A DNA stretch of 64,000 nt from Alcaligenaceae bacterium (GTDB lineage Bacteria; Pseudomonadota; Gammaproteobacteria; Burkholderiales; Burkholderiaceae_B), in assembly GCA_013416405.1 (NCBI GenBank), contig JACCET010000007.1, positions 1-64,000 of the forward strand, given 5' to 3'. The position numbers and the translations under genes are program-made. The notes beneath the pieces are model-generated. The model had not been told where the DNA came from, did no database searches, and saw only the letters and a program-made list of their open reading frames with translations. The first letter of the stretch is position 1, and every line of letters starts with the position of its first letter. Shown in pieces: positions 14,590 to 23,249 of the stretch.

Positions 14590-15714
14590 CTACAGCACAA
14601 TGGCGTCGCGCAGACTGCTGCCCGACGCCAGATGATCAAAGCCCTCGTTGATCTGATCCAGCGTAAAGGTTTCGCCCAAAAGCTTGTCGACCGGCAAGCG
14701 GCCGTTCTTGTACAGTTCGATGTAGCGTGTGATATCGATGGCCGGTACACCTGAGCCCAGGTAGCTGCCTTGTATTTCGCGCTCTTCACCCACCATTTGA
14801 GCCAGTGGTAGCTGAAAGCGCGCACCAGGATTGGGCAGACCCGATGTAATGGTGGAGCCGCCGCGCGCCGTCAGTTTGTAGGCGGTTTCAAATGCCGGCA
14901 CGGCACCCGCCATGTCGAAGCCGTAATCCACGGGCCCGCCTGCAGCCTCAAGCAAGTCGCCATCGCTGCTGATGTGGCGGGGATTGACCAGGTGAGTGGC
15001 GCCCATCTCGCGGGCCAGCTGCAGCTTTTCATCGGACAGATCGACCGCCACGATACGGCGCGCACCCGAGGCCGTCGCAGCCAGCAAGGCGCTCAGACCC
15101 ACACCGCCCAGGCCCACCACGGCAGCGGTATCACCCGCCTGCATGCGGGCACGGTTGATCACGGCCCCCGCCCCGGTCAGCACGGCACAACCAAACAAGG
15201 CGGCCTCGCGATGGCTGATATCGGTATTGATCTTTACGCACGAGCGGCGCGACACCACGGCATATTCAGCAAAGCACGACACGCCTGTGGCATGGTTAAG
15301 ATATTCATTGCCCAGGCGCAGGCGGCGCTTGCCAGACAGCAGTGTGCCCTGTGTATTGGCGAACGCGCCTGGCTCGCATAGCGCCGGGCGCCCTTTCATG
15401 CAAGGTGTGCAGCAGCCGCAGCTGGGCACGAATACCATCACCACATGGTCGCCCGCACGCAAGTCACTGACGCCTTCCCCTGTTTCCACCACTTCGGCCG
15501 AAGACTCGTGCCCCAGCACAATAGGCAGGGCCCGGGGACGGTCGCCATTGATGACCGACAGATCCGAGTGGCAAAGTCCGGCCACCTTGATCCGGATGAG
15601 CACTTCACCAGGCCCGGGCGGATCAAGCTCGACTTCAGTAATCACAACAGGCTTGGACTGGGCATAGGGGCCGGCAACCCCCATTTCTCGCAATAATGCG
15701 GCACGGGTTTTCAT
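14590..15714 (-). CDS. Zinc-dependent alcohol dehydrogenase (MDR family)
   Basis: 374 residues. It has the catalytic zinc ligands in AGLCHSDLS and GHESSAEVVE, a structural zinc loop with four Cys (CGCCTPCMKGRPALC), and a Rossmann motif AVVGLGGVGLSALLAA followed by VAVDLSDEKL (Asp for NAD preference). It should oxidise an alcohol or reduce an aldehyde in the cytoplasm; the substrate is unknown. The ATG at 15714 has AGGG 9 bases upstream; an ATG two codons earlier is an alternative. It lies just downstream of an outer-membrane protein gene on the same strand (11-base gap). Confidence 0.9.
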   Translation of the reverse strand: MKTRAALLREMGVAGPYAQSKPVVITEVELDPPGPGEVLIRIKVAGLCHSDLSVINGDRPRALPIVLGHESSAEVVETGEGVSDLRAGDHVVMVFVPSCGCCTPCMKGRPALCEPGAFANTQGTLLSGKRRLRLGNEYLNHATGVSCFAEYAVVSRRSCVKINTDISHREAALFGCAVLTGAGAVINRARMQAGDTAAVVGLGGVGLSALLAATASGARRIVAVDLSDEKLQLAREMGATHLVNPRHISSDGDLLEAAGGPVDYGFDMAGAVPAFETAYKLTARGGSTITSGLPNPGARFQLPLAQMVGEEREIQGSYLGSGVPAIDITRYIELYKNGRLPVDKLLGETFTLDQINEGFDHLASGSSLRDAIVL

Positions 15715-15725
15715 GAACATAATCC

Positions 15726-16517
15726 CTAGAATTTGTACTGCAAACCAGCGACCACGAAGTTGTAATGCTGGCGCCCCATCCCCACCTGCCAACTGGCCGT
15801 GGGCAAGTGCACACCCGGATAATCGGTAGACCCAAACGTATAGCTGGTAGAGCTGATAGAAAGATAGCGGTATTCGGTGAACAGGTATAGATTTTTAGAG
15901 ATTTCGCCCTTGACTCCAACCTTGAACTGCATGGCAAAAGCTGTATCGGACGCATCAGGGTCTGAGTTGAAGTGATTGATGCCGGGTTCGGACGGGTTGG
16001 CCGAGTCACTGCCCTTTACCGATGTAAAGGCAACCCCCGCCCCGACGCCCAGATACGGAAAGATCCTGTCTGAGTACGGCGTCTTGAAGGTAAAGACGGC
16101 ATTGGCCAGGACCACGCCGGCCGACATGGGAAAGTAGACATACTGGGTACCCAGGAAACGCGGCATGACAGGCATTTCGCCTACCGATGTATGCCGGCCG
16201 ATGTATAAGCCTTCGAGTTCGGCAGCCGGTTTCATGCCCCATTTGGACGACCCGAAATCCCAACGATTCCATTCATATCCGACCTGCGCACCTGCCATGT
16301 GAACACGGCTGCCGTCAGTGGCGCCGCGCGCATCGATGGGCAGCGAAAAGTGTTGATTCAGGTGGACTGCGCCTTTTTGCTGCATGCTTGCCGATGAGCT
16401 TGAGCCCAGGCCGCCGAATACACTCATGTAGGGGCCTGCTTCGCTTGCCCCGTCTTGCGCCATGCTGGGCGCCGCAGCGAACGCCCACAAACACACCACC
16501 AGAAAACAATGCCTCAT
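15726..16517 (-). CDS. Outer-membrane beta-barrel protein (OmpW/porin-like)
   Basis: 263 residues with a clear signal peptide (CLWAFAAAPSMA) and alternating amphipathic strands: PYMSVFGGLGSSSSASMQQ, HMAGAQVGYEWN, YLGVGAGVAFTSVKG, YLFTEYRYLSISSTSYTFG. It ends in FVVAGLQYKF, a C-terminal aromatic as in outer-membrane barrels. Eight to ten strands are expected. GGAGGGAG precedes the ATG at 16517. Specific function is unknown; it could be a small passive pore or a surface barrel. Confidence 0.8.
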   Translation of the reverse strand: MRHCFLVVCLWAFAAAPSMAQDGASEAGPYMSVFGGLGSSSSASMQQKGAVHLNQHFSLPIDARGATDGSRVHMAGAQVGYEWNRWDFGSSKWGMKPAAELEGLYIGRHTSVGEMPVMPRFLGTQYVYFPMSAGVVLANAVFTFKTPYSDRIFPYLGVGAGVAFTSVKGSDSANPSEPGINHFNSDPDASDTAFAMQFKVGVKGEISKNLYLFTEYRYLSISSTSYTFGSTDYPGVHLPTASWQVGMGRQHYNFVVAGLQYKF

Positions 16518-16662
16518 GCCAGCTCCCTCCACCCCATGACCGCGACATAAATAGTTACCAGCGAAATGGTAACGGCTACTCATCAGGATGCCAACCTTTT
16601 CCAAAAGCAGTCCGGCAACTGGTTTAAAATTACTTCCCATTTTCTACAGGGCCACGCCCATC

Positions 16663-17226
16663 ATGAACCTCACGCGCAAGCCTGCGCAACGCCGCATCAT
16701 AGCCATCGCGGATATCCGGGCCAGCCAGTCCGACAGCCCCATCAATACAACAGCCGGCATCCAAGCCGAAGTGCTTGCACCCGGCTCGCTGGCATCGCGG
16801 CGCAAGACGGCAGCCAACGACACCACTGCCTACAATCCATGCCTGAGCTGCGGCGCCTGTTGCGCGCATTTCCGCGTTTCCTTCTATTGCGGGGAAGTTG
16901 CCGGAGAAGGCGGTGGAATGGTCCCGCCCGAGTTCGTCAGCCAGGTGGGGCCTTTGCGTGCCTGCATGAAAGGCACAGAATATGGTGGCCAGCGCTGTGT
17001 GGCCCTGCGTGGCGAGCTGGGCCAGGATGGAATACATTGCGCCATCTACGCCCAACGCCCTTCGCCCTGCAGAGAGTTCTCGCCCTGGCTGGACGATGGC
17101 GAACCCAATCCGGATTGCCAGCGCGTGCGCAATGCAATCGGCCTGCCATCGCTGCCACGCCAACCCAGCGACGACGATGAAACACCCACGCATACGCCGC
17201 CGCGCCGCCAGGACATAGCCGCCTAG
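16663..17226 (+). CDS. YkgJ-family cysteine-cluster protein
   Basis: 187 residues. The cluster CLSCGACC near residue 63, with further Cys in GQRCVAL, IHCAIYAQRPSPCREF and PDCQRV, matches the CxxCxxCC zinc/iron-chelating domain of the YkgJ/UPF0153 family. Biochemical role is not established for the family. The start at 16663 is chosen because a longer frame from 16588 has no ribosome site; AGGG lies 12 bases upstream. The C-terminus is Pro/Thr rich and probably disordered. Confidence 0.82.
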   Translation: MNLTRKPAQRRIIAIADIRASQSDSPINTTAGIQAEVLAPGSLASRRKTAANDTTAYNPCLSCGACCAHFRVSFYCGEVAGEGGGMVPPEFVSQVGPLRACMKGTEYGGQRCVALRGELGQDGIHCAIYAQRPSPCREFSPWLDDGEPNPDCQRVRNAIGLPSLPRQPSDDDETPTHTPPRRQDIAA

Positions 17227-17303
17227 CAAACGCAGGGGCTGGTACGATAGGATGCAAGGCAAAAAAGGGGCAGCCCGCCTACCCTCTGTTTGAAGGACGT
17301 AAA

Positions 17304-18005
17304 GTGAGTGATCTTTCTGATTTTCCCATTACCCGGAAATGGCCGGCCCAGCACAGCGATCGTATCCAGCTCTATTCCTTGCCCACCCCCAACGGGGTCA
17401 AGGCATCCATCATGCTCGAGGAAACCGGCCTGGCTTACGAGCCGCACTTGGTCAGCTTCGATACCCAAGACCAGACGTCGCCTGAGTTCCTGTCACTAAA
17501 CCCCAACAACAAGATCCCCGCGATACTTGATCCCAACGGCCCGGGCGGCAAGCCCCTGGCACTGTTCGAATCGGGCGCGATTCTGGTCTACCTGGCCGAC
17601 AAGACCGGGCAGTTTATGCCGCAAGATCCCGCGCAACGCTATCAGACCCTGCAATGGCTGATGTTCCAGATGGGCGGCATAGGCCCGATGTTTGGACAAC
17701 TGGGTTTTTTCCACCGATTCGCCGGCAAGGAATACGAAGACAAGCGGCCCCGCGACCGTTATGTGGCCGAGTCCAAACGCTTGTTGGGCGTGCTGAATCA
17801 GCATTTGGCGGACCGGGCATGGATGATGGGTGATGACTACACCATCGCCGACATTGCCATCTTCCCTTGGGTGCGCAACCTCATCGGCTTCTACGAGGCA
17901 GGCGAACTGGTGGGTTTCCAGGACTTTCCGGAAGTAAACCGCGTGCTGCAGACATTTACCGCCCGCAAGGCCGTGGAAAAAGGCCTGCAGATTCCTGCTA
18001 CCTGA
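17304..18005 (+). CDS. Glutathione S-transferase (YfcG/YghU-like, Nu class)
   Basis: 233 residues. The thioredoxin-like N-terminal domain has LYSLPTPNGVKASIMLEETG and NPNNKIPAILDP with the glutathione-binding LFESGAILVYLADK. The helical C-terminal domain shows GDDYTIADIAIFPWV. The TPNG motif is typical of YfcG/YghU-type enzymes, which act as disulphide-bond reductases or peroxidases. It starts with GTG at 17304, preceded by AAGGA at 7 bases. A strong inverted repeat follows the gene. Confidence 0.9.
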   Translation: MSDLSDFPITRKWPAQHSDRIQLYSLPTPNGVKASIMLEETGLAYEPHLVSFDTQDQTSPEFLSLNPNNKIPAILDPNGPGGKPLALFESGAILVYLADKTGQFMPQDPAQRYQTLQWLMFQMGGIGPMFGQLGFFHRFAGKEYEDKRPRDRYVAESKRLLGVLNQHLADRAWMMGDDYTIADIAIFPWVRNLIGFYEAGELVGFQDFPEVNRVLQTFTARKAVEKGLQIPAT

Positions 18006-18040
18006 ATTTGCGCTGTCTCTTGCGCAAACGTCAATGCAGA

Positions 18041-18079
18041 AACCTGGCAGAGGTGGTTAGCACCATCCCGTGCCAGGTT
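18041..18079. terminator. Stem-loop between convergent GST and pirin genes
   Basis: AACCTGGCA (18041-18049) pairs with TGCCAGGTT (18071-18079), with an inner GGTG/CACC stem in the loop. It lies exactly between the two stop codons and could terminate both transcripts, although the T-run is short. Confidence 0.5.
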
Positions 18080-18090
18080 TAAAGCCAAAC

Positions 18091-18969
18091 TCAAGCGAAC
18101 TTGCCGGCCTGGTAATCGGCCACCGCCTGGAACAGTTCTTGCTGCGTGTTCATGACGAAGGGGCCATGCTGGGCGATTGACTCATTGAGCGGACGGCCTG
18201 CAATCACCAGTACACGCGCCGGGCCATTACTGCGTATCACCACGCCGTCGGCATCGGGGTCATTTTTCAGTATGGCCATGCGATGCAGTTCAACTACCTG
18301 GTCACCCAACTGCGCCTGGCCACGATATACATAGATAAAGGCATTGTGTGTAGCCGGCAGCGATTGCCTGAACTCGCCAGTGTCGTTAAAGTGCACGTCG
18401 ATGTACACCGGCTCGGTGAGCTCGCGCTGCATGGCACCGGCATGTCCGTGACTGTTGCCGGCGATGAGCCTGGCCACTACGCCGTTGCCGGCATCGATCT
18501 CGGGAATATCACTACTTTGGATATCCACATACCCAGGCTCGCACATCTTGTCCTTGGCCGCCAGATTCAGCCAGAGCTGAAACCCTTCCATCCGTCCTGC
18601 TTCCTGCTCGGGCAGTTCGGAATGCACCAGGCCACGACCAGCCGTCATCCACTGCACACCGCCGTTTTCCAGCAAGCCTTCGTTCCCGCCGCTGTCGCGA
18701 TGGCGCATACGGCCTTCTATCATGTAGGTGATGGTTTCAAAGCCGCGATGCGGATGGTCGGGGAAGCCGCCGATATAATCGTCGGGGTTGTCGGTGCCGA
18801 AGTTATCCAGCATCAGGAATGGATCCAGCCGATGCTGCAGATCACGCGTCAGTACACGCGTTAACTTTACACCCGCACCATCGGAAGTGGCCACGCCCTG
18901 CACAATGCGCTCTACCGAGCGCGACTGATTGACGGTATCCGCAATCGTGGAAGAAATGCTGGTAGCCAT
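18091..18969 (-). CDS. Pirin family protein
   Basis: 292 residues with two cupin folds. The N-terminal metal-binding motif is seen in DPFLMLDNFG, FPDHPHRGFETITYMIEG and HRDSGGNEG, followed by GRGLVHSELP. The C-terminal cupin has VYIDVHFNDTG and FIYVYRGQAQLG, and a pirin C-terminal domain ends the protein. Bacterial pirins bind iron and some act as quercetinase-like dioxygenases; the role here is unknown. AGGAG lies 6 bases before the ATG. Confidence 0.92.
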   Translation of the reverse strand: MATSISSTIADTVNQSRSVERIVQGVATSDGAGVKLTRVLTRDLQHRLDPFLMLDNFGTDNPDDYIGGFPDHPHRGFETITYMIEGRMRHRDSGGNEGLLENGGVQWMTAGRGLVHSELPEQEAGRMEGFQLWLNLAAKDKMCEPGYVDIQSSDIPEIDAGNGVVARLIAGNSHGHAGAMQRELTEPVYIDVHFNDTGEFRQSLPATHNAFIYVYRGQAQLGDQVVELHRMAILKNDPDADGVVIRSNGPARVLVIAGRPLNESIAQHGPFVMNTQQELFQAVADYQAGKFA

Positions 18970-19022
18970 AAGAATCTCCTGGAAACTGTTTAACTGTCAT
19001 TCATTATAATTAGTCTTTATTT

Positions 19023-19679
19023 TTGGAACTAGATGGCCAATATAAAATTCATTGTTCCATTTATAAATCCAATGAAGAAGCGCAGTACAATTTCGCCGAT
19101 TTGTACAACACCACTGGAAGCAGAAGTATCTTGGCCACTACTAGAAGCAAACGCTGGAACGGCGAACTCAGTTCGCTGTCACCGGACTTCCTTAAGGAAG
19201 TCATAGAAAAAATGAATTCTTATGGGGATAGAATTCAGTTCGAAATGCCGCATAAAAAAAATCGTGTCCCCAGTTATCAAGTTATCAATGCCCGCGATCA
19301 GAAAATGGGCTTTGACGACAGGCACTTGCTGATGCGCCTGAATGAGGGCGGAAATATTGGCGAGGAAATGAGCACAACGTATTCGCTGCAAGCCATCAAG
19401 GCGGCACTCGCAAACGATGGCCGCAAGACGGTAAGCCGCAGCACGTCGTCTTCACGCTCTTCTTCGCCACGCTCGTCATCTTCCCGCGCACCCAGCGCTC
19501 CGGCAGTGCCCGTGGATACGATTGAGCAGGACAAGTACGCTTACTTCAAGGCGAATCGCGAGTTCCTACCCGATGGTATTACCAAGCACTCTCAAGACAT
19601 CAGTCAAATGATGCGAGGTGGTATGTCGGCCGAGCAGGCTTTCGACGCCATCATCAAGGCGCATTTCCAGGACGTCTGA
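19023..19679 (+). CDS. Hypothetical protein with a Ser-rich linker
   Basis: I do not recognise this protein. The open frame gives 218 residues from a TTG codon at 19023. It consists of a mixed N-terminal part (1-130), a Ser/Arg/Pro linker at about 137-165 (RSTSSSRSSSPRSSSSRAPS) and a compact C-terminal helix pair (ISQMMRGGMSAEQAFDAIIK). The start is doubtful: no good ribosome site precedes the TTG, while an ATG at 19033 with GGA upstream opens a different, short frame. That could mean a frameshift near the 5' end. The 5' part is AT-richer than its neighbours, which hints at transfer. Confidence 0.5.
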   Translation: MELDGQYKIHCSIYKSNEEAQYNFADLYNTTGSRSILATTRSKRWNGELSSLSPDFLKEVIEKMNSYGDRIQFEMPHKKNRVPSYQVINARDQKMGFDDRHLLMRLNEGGNIGEEMSTTYSLQAIKAALANDGRKTVSRSTSSSRSSSPRSSSSRAPSAPAVPVDTIEQDKYAYFKANREFLPDGITKHSQDISQMMRGGMSAEQAFDAIIKAHFQDV

Positions 19680-19744
19680 GCGGATTTGCCTTGTGCAGCT
19701 ACTGGCTGCATGCGTGGCATTTGGCCTTTACTGGTTCTTAAGGC

Positions 19745-19964
19745 TGTGCAGGAGGTTCAGGCAGGCCTGCGCTCGAATCGCTGCGATCCCGTCTGCGACG
19801 GGATTTCCCGCGGCGCAAGCCTCAAACGGGGCGTGCGCGAACTCGCCGGTGGACAGCAGTGCTGTCCACCCACCGGCTCGAACAGCGCGCACTTGCCTCC
19901 CCGTTTGAAGCTTCCCCCACGGCGCGCTCAAATCTCGCTCCGGCCCGCCTGAACCCCCTGCACA
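19745..19964. repeat. Large imperfect palindrome (about 220 bp)
   Basis: The outer arms TGTGCAGGAGGTTCAGGC (19745-19762) and GCCTGAACCCCCTGCACA (19947-19964) pair with one mismatch. Inner segments GCCTCAAACGGGG and CCCCGTTTGAAGC also pair, and the centre at 19848-19870 is a perfect palindrome with 11-base arms (GGTGGACAGCA). Short frames across it are repeat shadows. It resembles interspersed palindromic elements of Burkholderiales genomes; that is recollection, not a search result. Confidence 0.7.
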
Positions 19965-20126
19965 GTCAAGATTCCGGTAATCGCCGACTACACTTTTGGT
20001 GCGCCTGTGTCGTGCGTGCACGTGCTTTGCATGGCAAGGTCAGCTTAAGAAGGACATCGCAGACTGCCGACCAAGCCACGACAACGCCAACGCCCACGGA
20101 CATGGGCACAGTAAATGGATTATTAA

Positions 20127-20348
20127 AGACGTGGTGTCTGGCACTGGATAGAGCGGGATTCGAGCACGCCGCTGGCAGTGAGTTCATCGAGGATGCAAGG
20201 CCGCAACTGTTTGAGTGCGCGTTTTCGGGCCACTGGCCCGAGCGCACGAGTTTTGCGGCCGCCTCGATGGAGTCACTGACAGTGGGAAATCACGGCGCAG
20301 CCGGGATCGTGCGAGCTTCCGCGGCATCCAGTGCCAGACACCACGTCT
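20127..20348. repeat. Second large palindrome bounded by a perfect 23-bp inverted repeat
   Basis: The 23 bases at 20127-20149 (AGACGTGGTGTCTGGCACTG...) are the exact reverse complement of 20326-20348. Inside, GAGTTCATCGAGG pairs roughly with CCTCGATGGAGTC, and the centre is TCGGGCCACTGGCCCGA at 20225-20241. No gene is credible here. The interval 19965-20126 between the two palindromes shows nothing I can name. Confidence 0.75.
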
Positions 20349-20365
20349 CTTAAAAACCATAAACC

Positions 20366-20437
20366 GTGCCAAGGAATGAATAAAGTGCCAATGAACGAAT
20401 AACGTGCCAAGAAATTATCCACATCAACTGTGCATAA
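20366..20437. repeat. Three 19-bp direct repeats with two adjacent DnaA-box-like 9-mers
   Basis: GTGCCAAGGAATGAATAAA (20366-20384), GTGCCAATGAACGAATAAC (20385-20403) and GTGCCAAGAAATTATCCAC (20404-20422) follow without gaps. The third runs into TTATCCACA (20415-20423), and TGTGCATAA (20429-20437) is its inverted partner; both fit the DnaA-box consensus TTATNCACA. The layout resembles iterons beside DnaA boxes in replicon origins. It could instead be an operator region for the gene at 20628. The AT-rich remainder to 20627 holds nothing else I recognise. Confidence 0.5.
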
Positions 20438-20627
20438 CCCTGCGTATAACCCTATAGCATGTTGCGCAAACGTAATAAATATGCCGAATTCCGACCCATG
20501 CGCCATAAATGACCAGCACCCGTAACGCACAGTTTCCCCTGGACAAGACTCCCCACAGAATACGCTTGTACTCACCCCGGATGCTGTCATCATAAAAGCT
20601 CATCCATGGCAATAGAAAGGAGATTGC

Positions 20628-21008
20628 ATGCACAAACGAATCACCACCGCGATATCGGCCGGCCTGCTTGCCATCAGCATCACCGGAGCCGGCGTGGCAA
20701 TGGCCCAGCAACCTACGGCCCAGCCCAACGCGCCCATGAACGTACCCACACCCGACTACTCGGACGCCCAGCTGAAACGCTTTGTCAGCGCGTCGGAAAA
20801 GGTCGCCATGATTTCCCAGGAATACACGCCCAAGCTGCAGGCCAGCAAAGACGAGGTAGCCCAGAAAAAAATGTTCGAAGAAGCCGACCAGAAAATGGTC
20901 AAGGCTGTTCACGACGAAGGCATGACGGTTGACCAGTTCAACGGCATAAACCAGTCATTGCAACAAGACCCCAACCTGGTCAAGCGCGTACAAGAAATAG
21001 CGCAATAA
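20628..21008 (+). CDS. Exported DUF4168-domain protein
   Basis: 126 residues: a signal peptide (1-26, cleaved after GVAMA), then the DUF4168 domain (DYSDAQLKRFVSASEKVAMI, DEGMTVDQFNGINQSLQQDP). The domain is helical, periplasmic and of unknown function. AAAGGAG lies 6 bases upstream of the ATG. It is a single gene: the repeat cluster precedes it and a convergent gene follows. Confidence 0.85.
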   Translation: MHKRITTAISAGLLAISITGAGVAMAQQPTAQPNAPMNVPTPDYSDAQLKRFVSASEKVAMISQEYTPKLQASKDEVAQKKMFEEADQKMVKAVHDEGMTVDQFNGINQSLQQDPNLVKRVQEIAQ

Positions 21009-21052
21009 ACATCAGGGCACGAAGGCGGATTCGCCTCGTGCCCTGAGCATCA

Positions 21053-22507
21053 TCACATCACAACACTGAAAACGCGCTGCATGAACTCAGGCACGGGCAT
21101 CGCCTGTCCGTTTACTGTGACACTGTTCTGTTCGTAAACCACAGCAGCCGTTGCGGCCTGTTCATCGGCCTTGACCAGACCCGCCATCTGCAAACGACTT
21201 ACATACTGATCGTAGATCATGGCGCCCAATATTTCCATTTCCAACTTTTTCTTGGCGTCACTTTCAGCCTGACTGAAGGCATGGATGAACATGGGCTTGG
21301 ACAAGTTCAAGTCAAACTTGATGAGTTTCAACCCTTGCATGAACAAGGCATCCACCGACGCTGCATCGGTGCCCTCGGGATTAGAAAAATTCACCTGCAG
21401 ACCGGCCTTGCTTTCGCCCTTGGCGTTCTTCCAGACCAAAGAATCAATGGCAATTGAAGGATCGGACGCCAGCACCGCGGCCAGACGATCACGTAGCAAC
21501 TGGCTATCTTCGCGGCTCAGCGCCTCTTGCTGGCCTATTTCACCGCCATGCTTGGTCGCAATCGCCTCGTAGTCGGAGGCCAGCGCAGTCAGGGCCACCG
21601 TATCCAGCTGCTGCACACGCGCATTCAAAGACAAACTGCCCAAATCTGTGGCACCCACCGCAATACGGCCAAAATCGTAACGCGCGGAGCCGTTCAGTAT
21701 TGCCTGGGCCTGTTCGCTATCAACACCAATATCGATTTGCTCAAGGCTGACATCGTCGCTGTCGGGGCTGCTCATGACCAGCGCGGCTATCGTTGCCGCA
21801 GTCTGGGTCTGGATCAAGTCTTTATCTTTGGTCTGAGTCTGGCTTTTAATGGAGAAGTCTTTGAATTGCAGAGTTTCGCCACTCTCGATATCTTTGACGG
21901 ACAAAGCCGAGAACTGGCCTGTAGAGTCCCCATTCTGGAAATCATCGCGCATGTCCACCACAACGGTGCCGCCGCTGAAGCTGAATTGGACTTCCTCGCT
22001 GCTTAGTTCCACGGGCTGGAAGTTCCAGGCCGACTGTCCCTTGCCGCCAAAGCCCACGCTGGTGTTGATCTGTAGCGGTGAGCCACCTTTCTGGCTATCC
22101 ACCCAGGCTTGCGTGGCCGGCGTCGCAACCAGCTGCGCTTGGCTATACGCCATCAGGGGCATGAAATGCCCATCGCGCAAGGCATCGATAGGAAACGGCC
22201 CATGCTGCAAATGATCTTTCAGCGCAATATCGACAGGAGCGCCGTCTTTATCTTTCATGCGCAAGGTATACAAGACATCAGAAGAAAAAAGCCGACGCTC
22301 GTACTGATCGATGTCCAGGCGTGCTGCGCCCGCTTGCAGCTCGGTGCCCGCTGCTTCGTTGTTCAACCAGGCAGCTAACTGCTCGTTGGCCTGCACAACA
22401 GCCGATTCTATGGTTTTCTGTGCTTGCATACCCACATACCAGCTTGTGCCTACGTAGGCTGCGCCCAGGATGACGACTACGCCAAGGACTCCCGTACTTT
22501 TCTTCAT
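21053..22507 (-). CDS. YdgA-like DUF945 family protein
   Basis: 484 residues. The N-terminal segment GVLGVVVILGAAYVGTSWYV is a membrane anchor or uncleaved signal, followed by MQAQKTIESAVVQANEQLA as in YdgA/DUF945 proteins. The rest is an elongated beta-rich periplasmic region ending in NSVTVNGQAMPVPEFMQRVF. E. coli YdgA is an inner-membrane-anchored protein of unknown function. I use the ATG at 22507; upstream in-frame codons lack the family N-terminus. Confidence 0.8.
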   Translation of the reverse strand: MKKSTGVLGVVVILGAAYVGTSWYVGMQAQKTIESAVVQANEQLAAWLNNEAAGTELQAGAARLDIDQYERRLFSSDVLYTLRMKDKDGAPVDIALKDHLQHGPFPIDALRDGHFMPLMAYSQAQLVATPATQAWVDSQKGGSPLQINTSVGFGGKGQSAWNFQPVELSSEEVQFSFSGGTVVVDMRDDFQNGDSTGQFSALSVKDIESGETLQFKDFSIKSQTQTKDKDLIQTQTAATIAALVMSSPDSDDVSLEQIDIGVDSEQAQAILNGSARYDFGRIAVGATDLGSLSLNARVQQLDTVALTALASDYEAIATKHGGEIGQQEALSREDSQLLRDRLAAVLASDPSIAIDSLVWKNAKGESKAGLQVNFSNPEGTDAASVDALFMQGLKLIKFDLNLSKPMFIHAFSQAESDAKKKLEMEILGAMIYDQYVSRLQMAGLVKADEQAATAAVVYEQNSVTVNGQAMPVPEFMQRVFSVVM

Positions 22508-22599
22508 TACATCACGCTCATATAAAGTTGATTGCCCATTTAAACATGAAAGCCAGTACGATATACGTAGTCCAACACCGCTAAAAGGCCGCAAAAATC

Positions 22600-23199
22600 A
22601 TGACCGATCCCATAGATTTCTATTTTGAATTTTCTTCGCCTTACGGCTACTTTGCCAGCACCCAAATCGAGTCGCTGGCTGCGGAATTCAATCGTCAGGT
22701 GTGTTGGCGCCCCATTTTGCTGGGCCCAATGTTCCAGGCCACGGGGTCGGCACCCTTGGTTGATATCCCCGTCAAGGGCCAGTATGCGGTCCACGACATT
22801 GAGCGCACGGCCCGGCTATTCAACATTCCCTACCGACACCCCGAGCCCTTCCCCATCGGTACAGTCAGCGCTGCCCGCGCCGTGCTTTATGTGCAGCAAC
22901 AAGACAGCGCGCTGGCCACCCGGCTGGCCAAGCGCCTGTACCATGCTTATTTCGCCGAAGGGCAAAACATCGGCAAGACCGAGGTGGTGCTTGCCGTAGC
23001 CGGCCAGGCTGGCCTGCCGGTGGCGGAACTGGAAGCGGGCATCGCCCAGGACGACATCAAGGCGCTGCTCAAGCAGCAAGTGAACGACGCCATGGCGCGC
23101 GGTGTTTTCGGCTCACCCTTCATGATTGTGGATGGCGAGTCCTTCTGGGGCTTCGACCGTTTCGATCACATCCGGCGCTGGCTGCAACAGCAAGCCTAA
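22600..23199 (+). CDS. 2-hydroxychromene-2-carboxylate isomerase-like protein (DsbA fold)
   Basis: 199 residues with the HCCA-isomerase/kappa-GST fold: IDFYFEFSSPYGYFASTQIE (the SSPYGYF motif binds glutathione at Ser), the helical insert, and GVFGSPFMIVDGESFWGFDR near the C-terminus. In naphthalene degraders the family isomerises HCCA; isolated copies like this one are often general glutathione-dependent enzymes. The gene is divergent from the DUF945 gene and followed by maiA on the opposite strand. Confidence 0.9.
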   Translation: MTDPIDFYFEFSSPYGYFASTQIESLAAEFNRQVCWRPILLGPMFQATGSAPLVDIPVKGQYAVHDIERTARLFNIPYRHPEPFPIGTVSAARAVLYVQQQDSALATRLAKRLYHAYFAEGQNIGKTEVVLAVAGQAGLPVAELEAGIAQDDIKALLKQQVNDAMARGVFGSPFMIVDGESFWGFDRFDHIRRWLQQQA

Positions 23200-23249
23200 G
23201 CGCACACGACACACGCCACCAACACACGCCGGAACCACATGCGCCCAGC

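Noticed and set aside
19859-20372. Short proteins predicted on both strands in the palindrome region
   Set aside because: They follow the inverted repeats, are Arg/Ser/Pro rich and lack ribosome sites; the region is better explained as non-coding repeats.
20366-20437. Chromosomal origin oriC
   Set aside because: No dnaA, dnaN, gyrB, rpmH or parAB genes nearby; only two DnaA boxes. Kept as an iteron-like finding instead.
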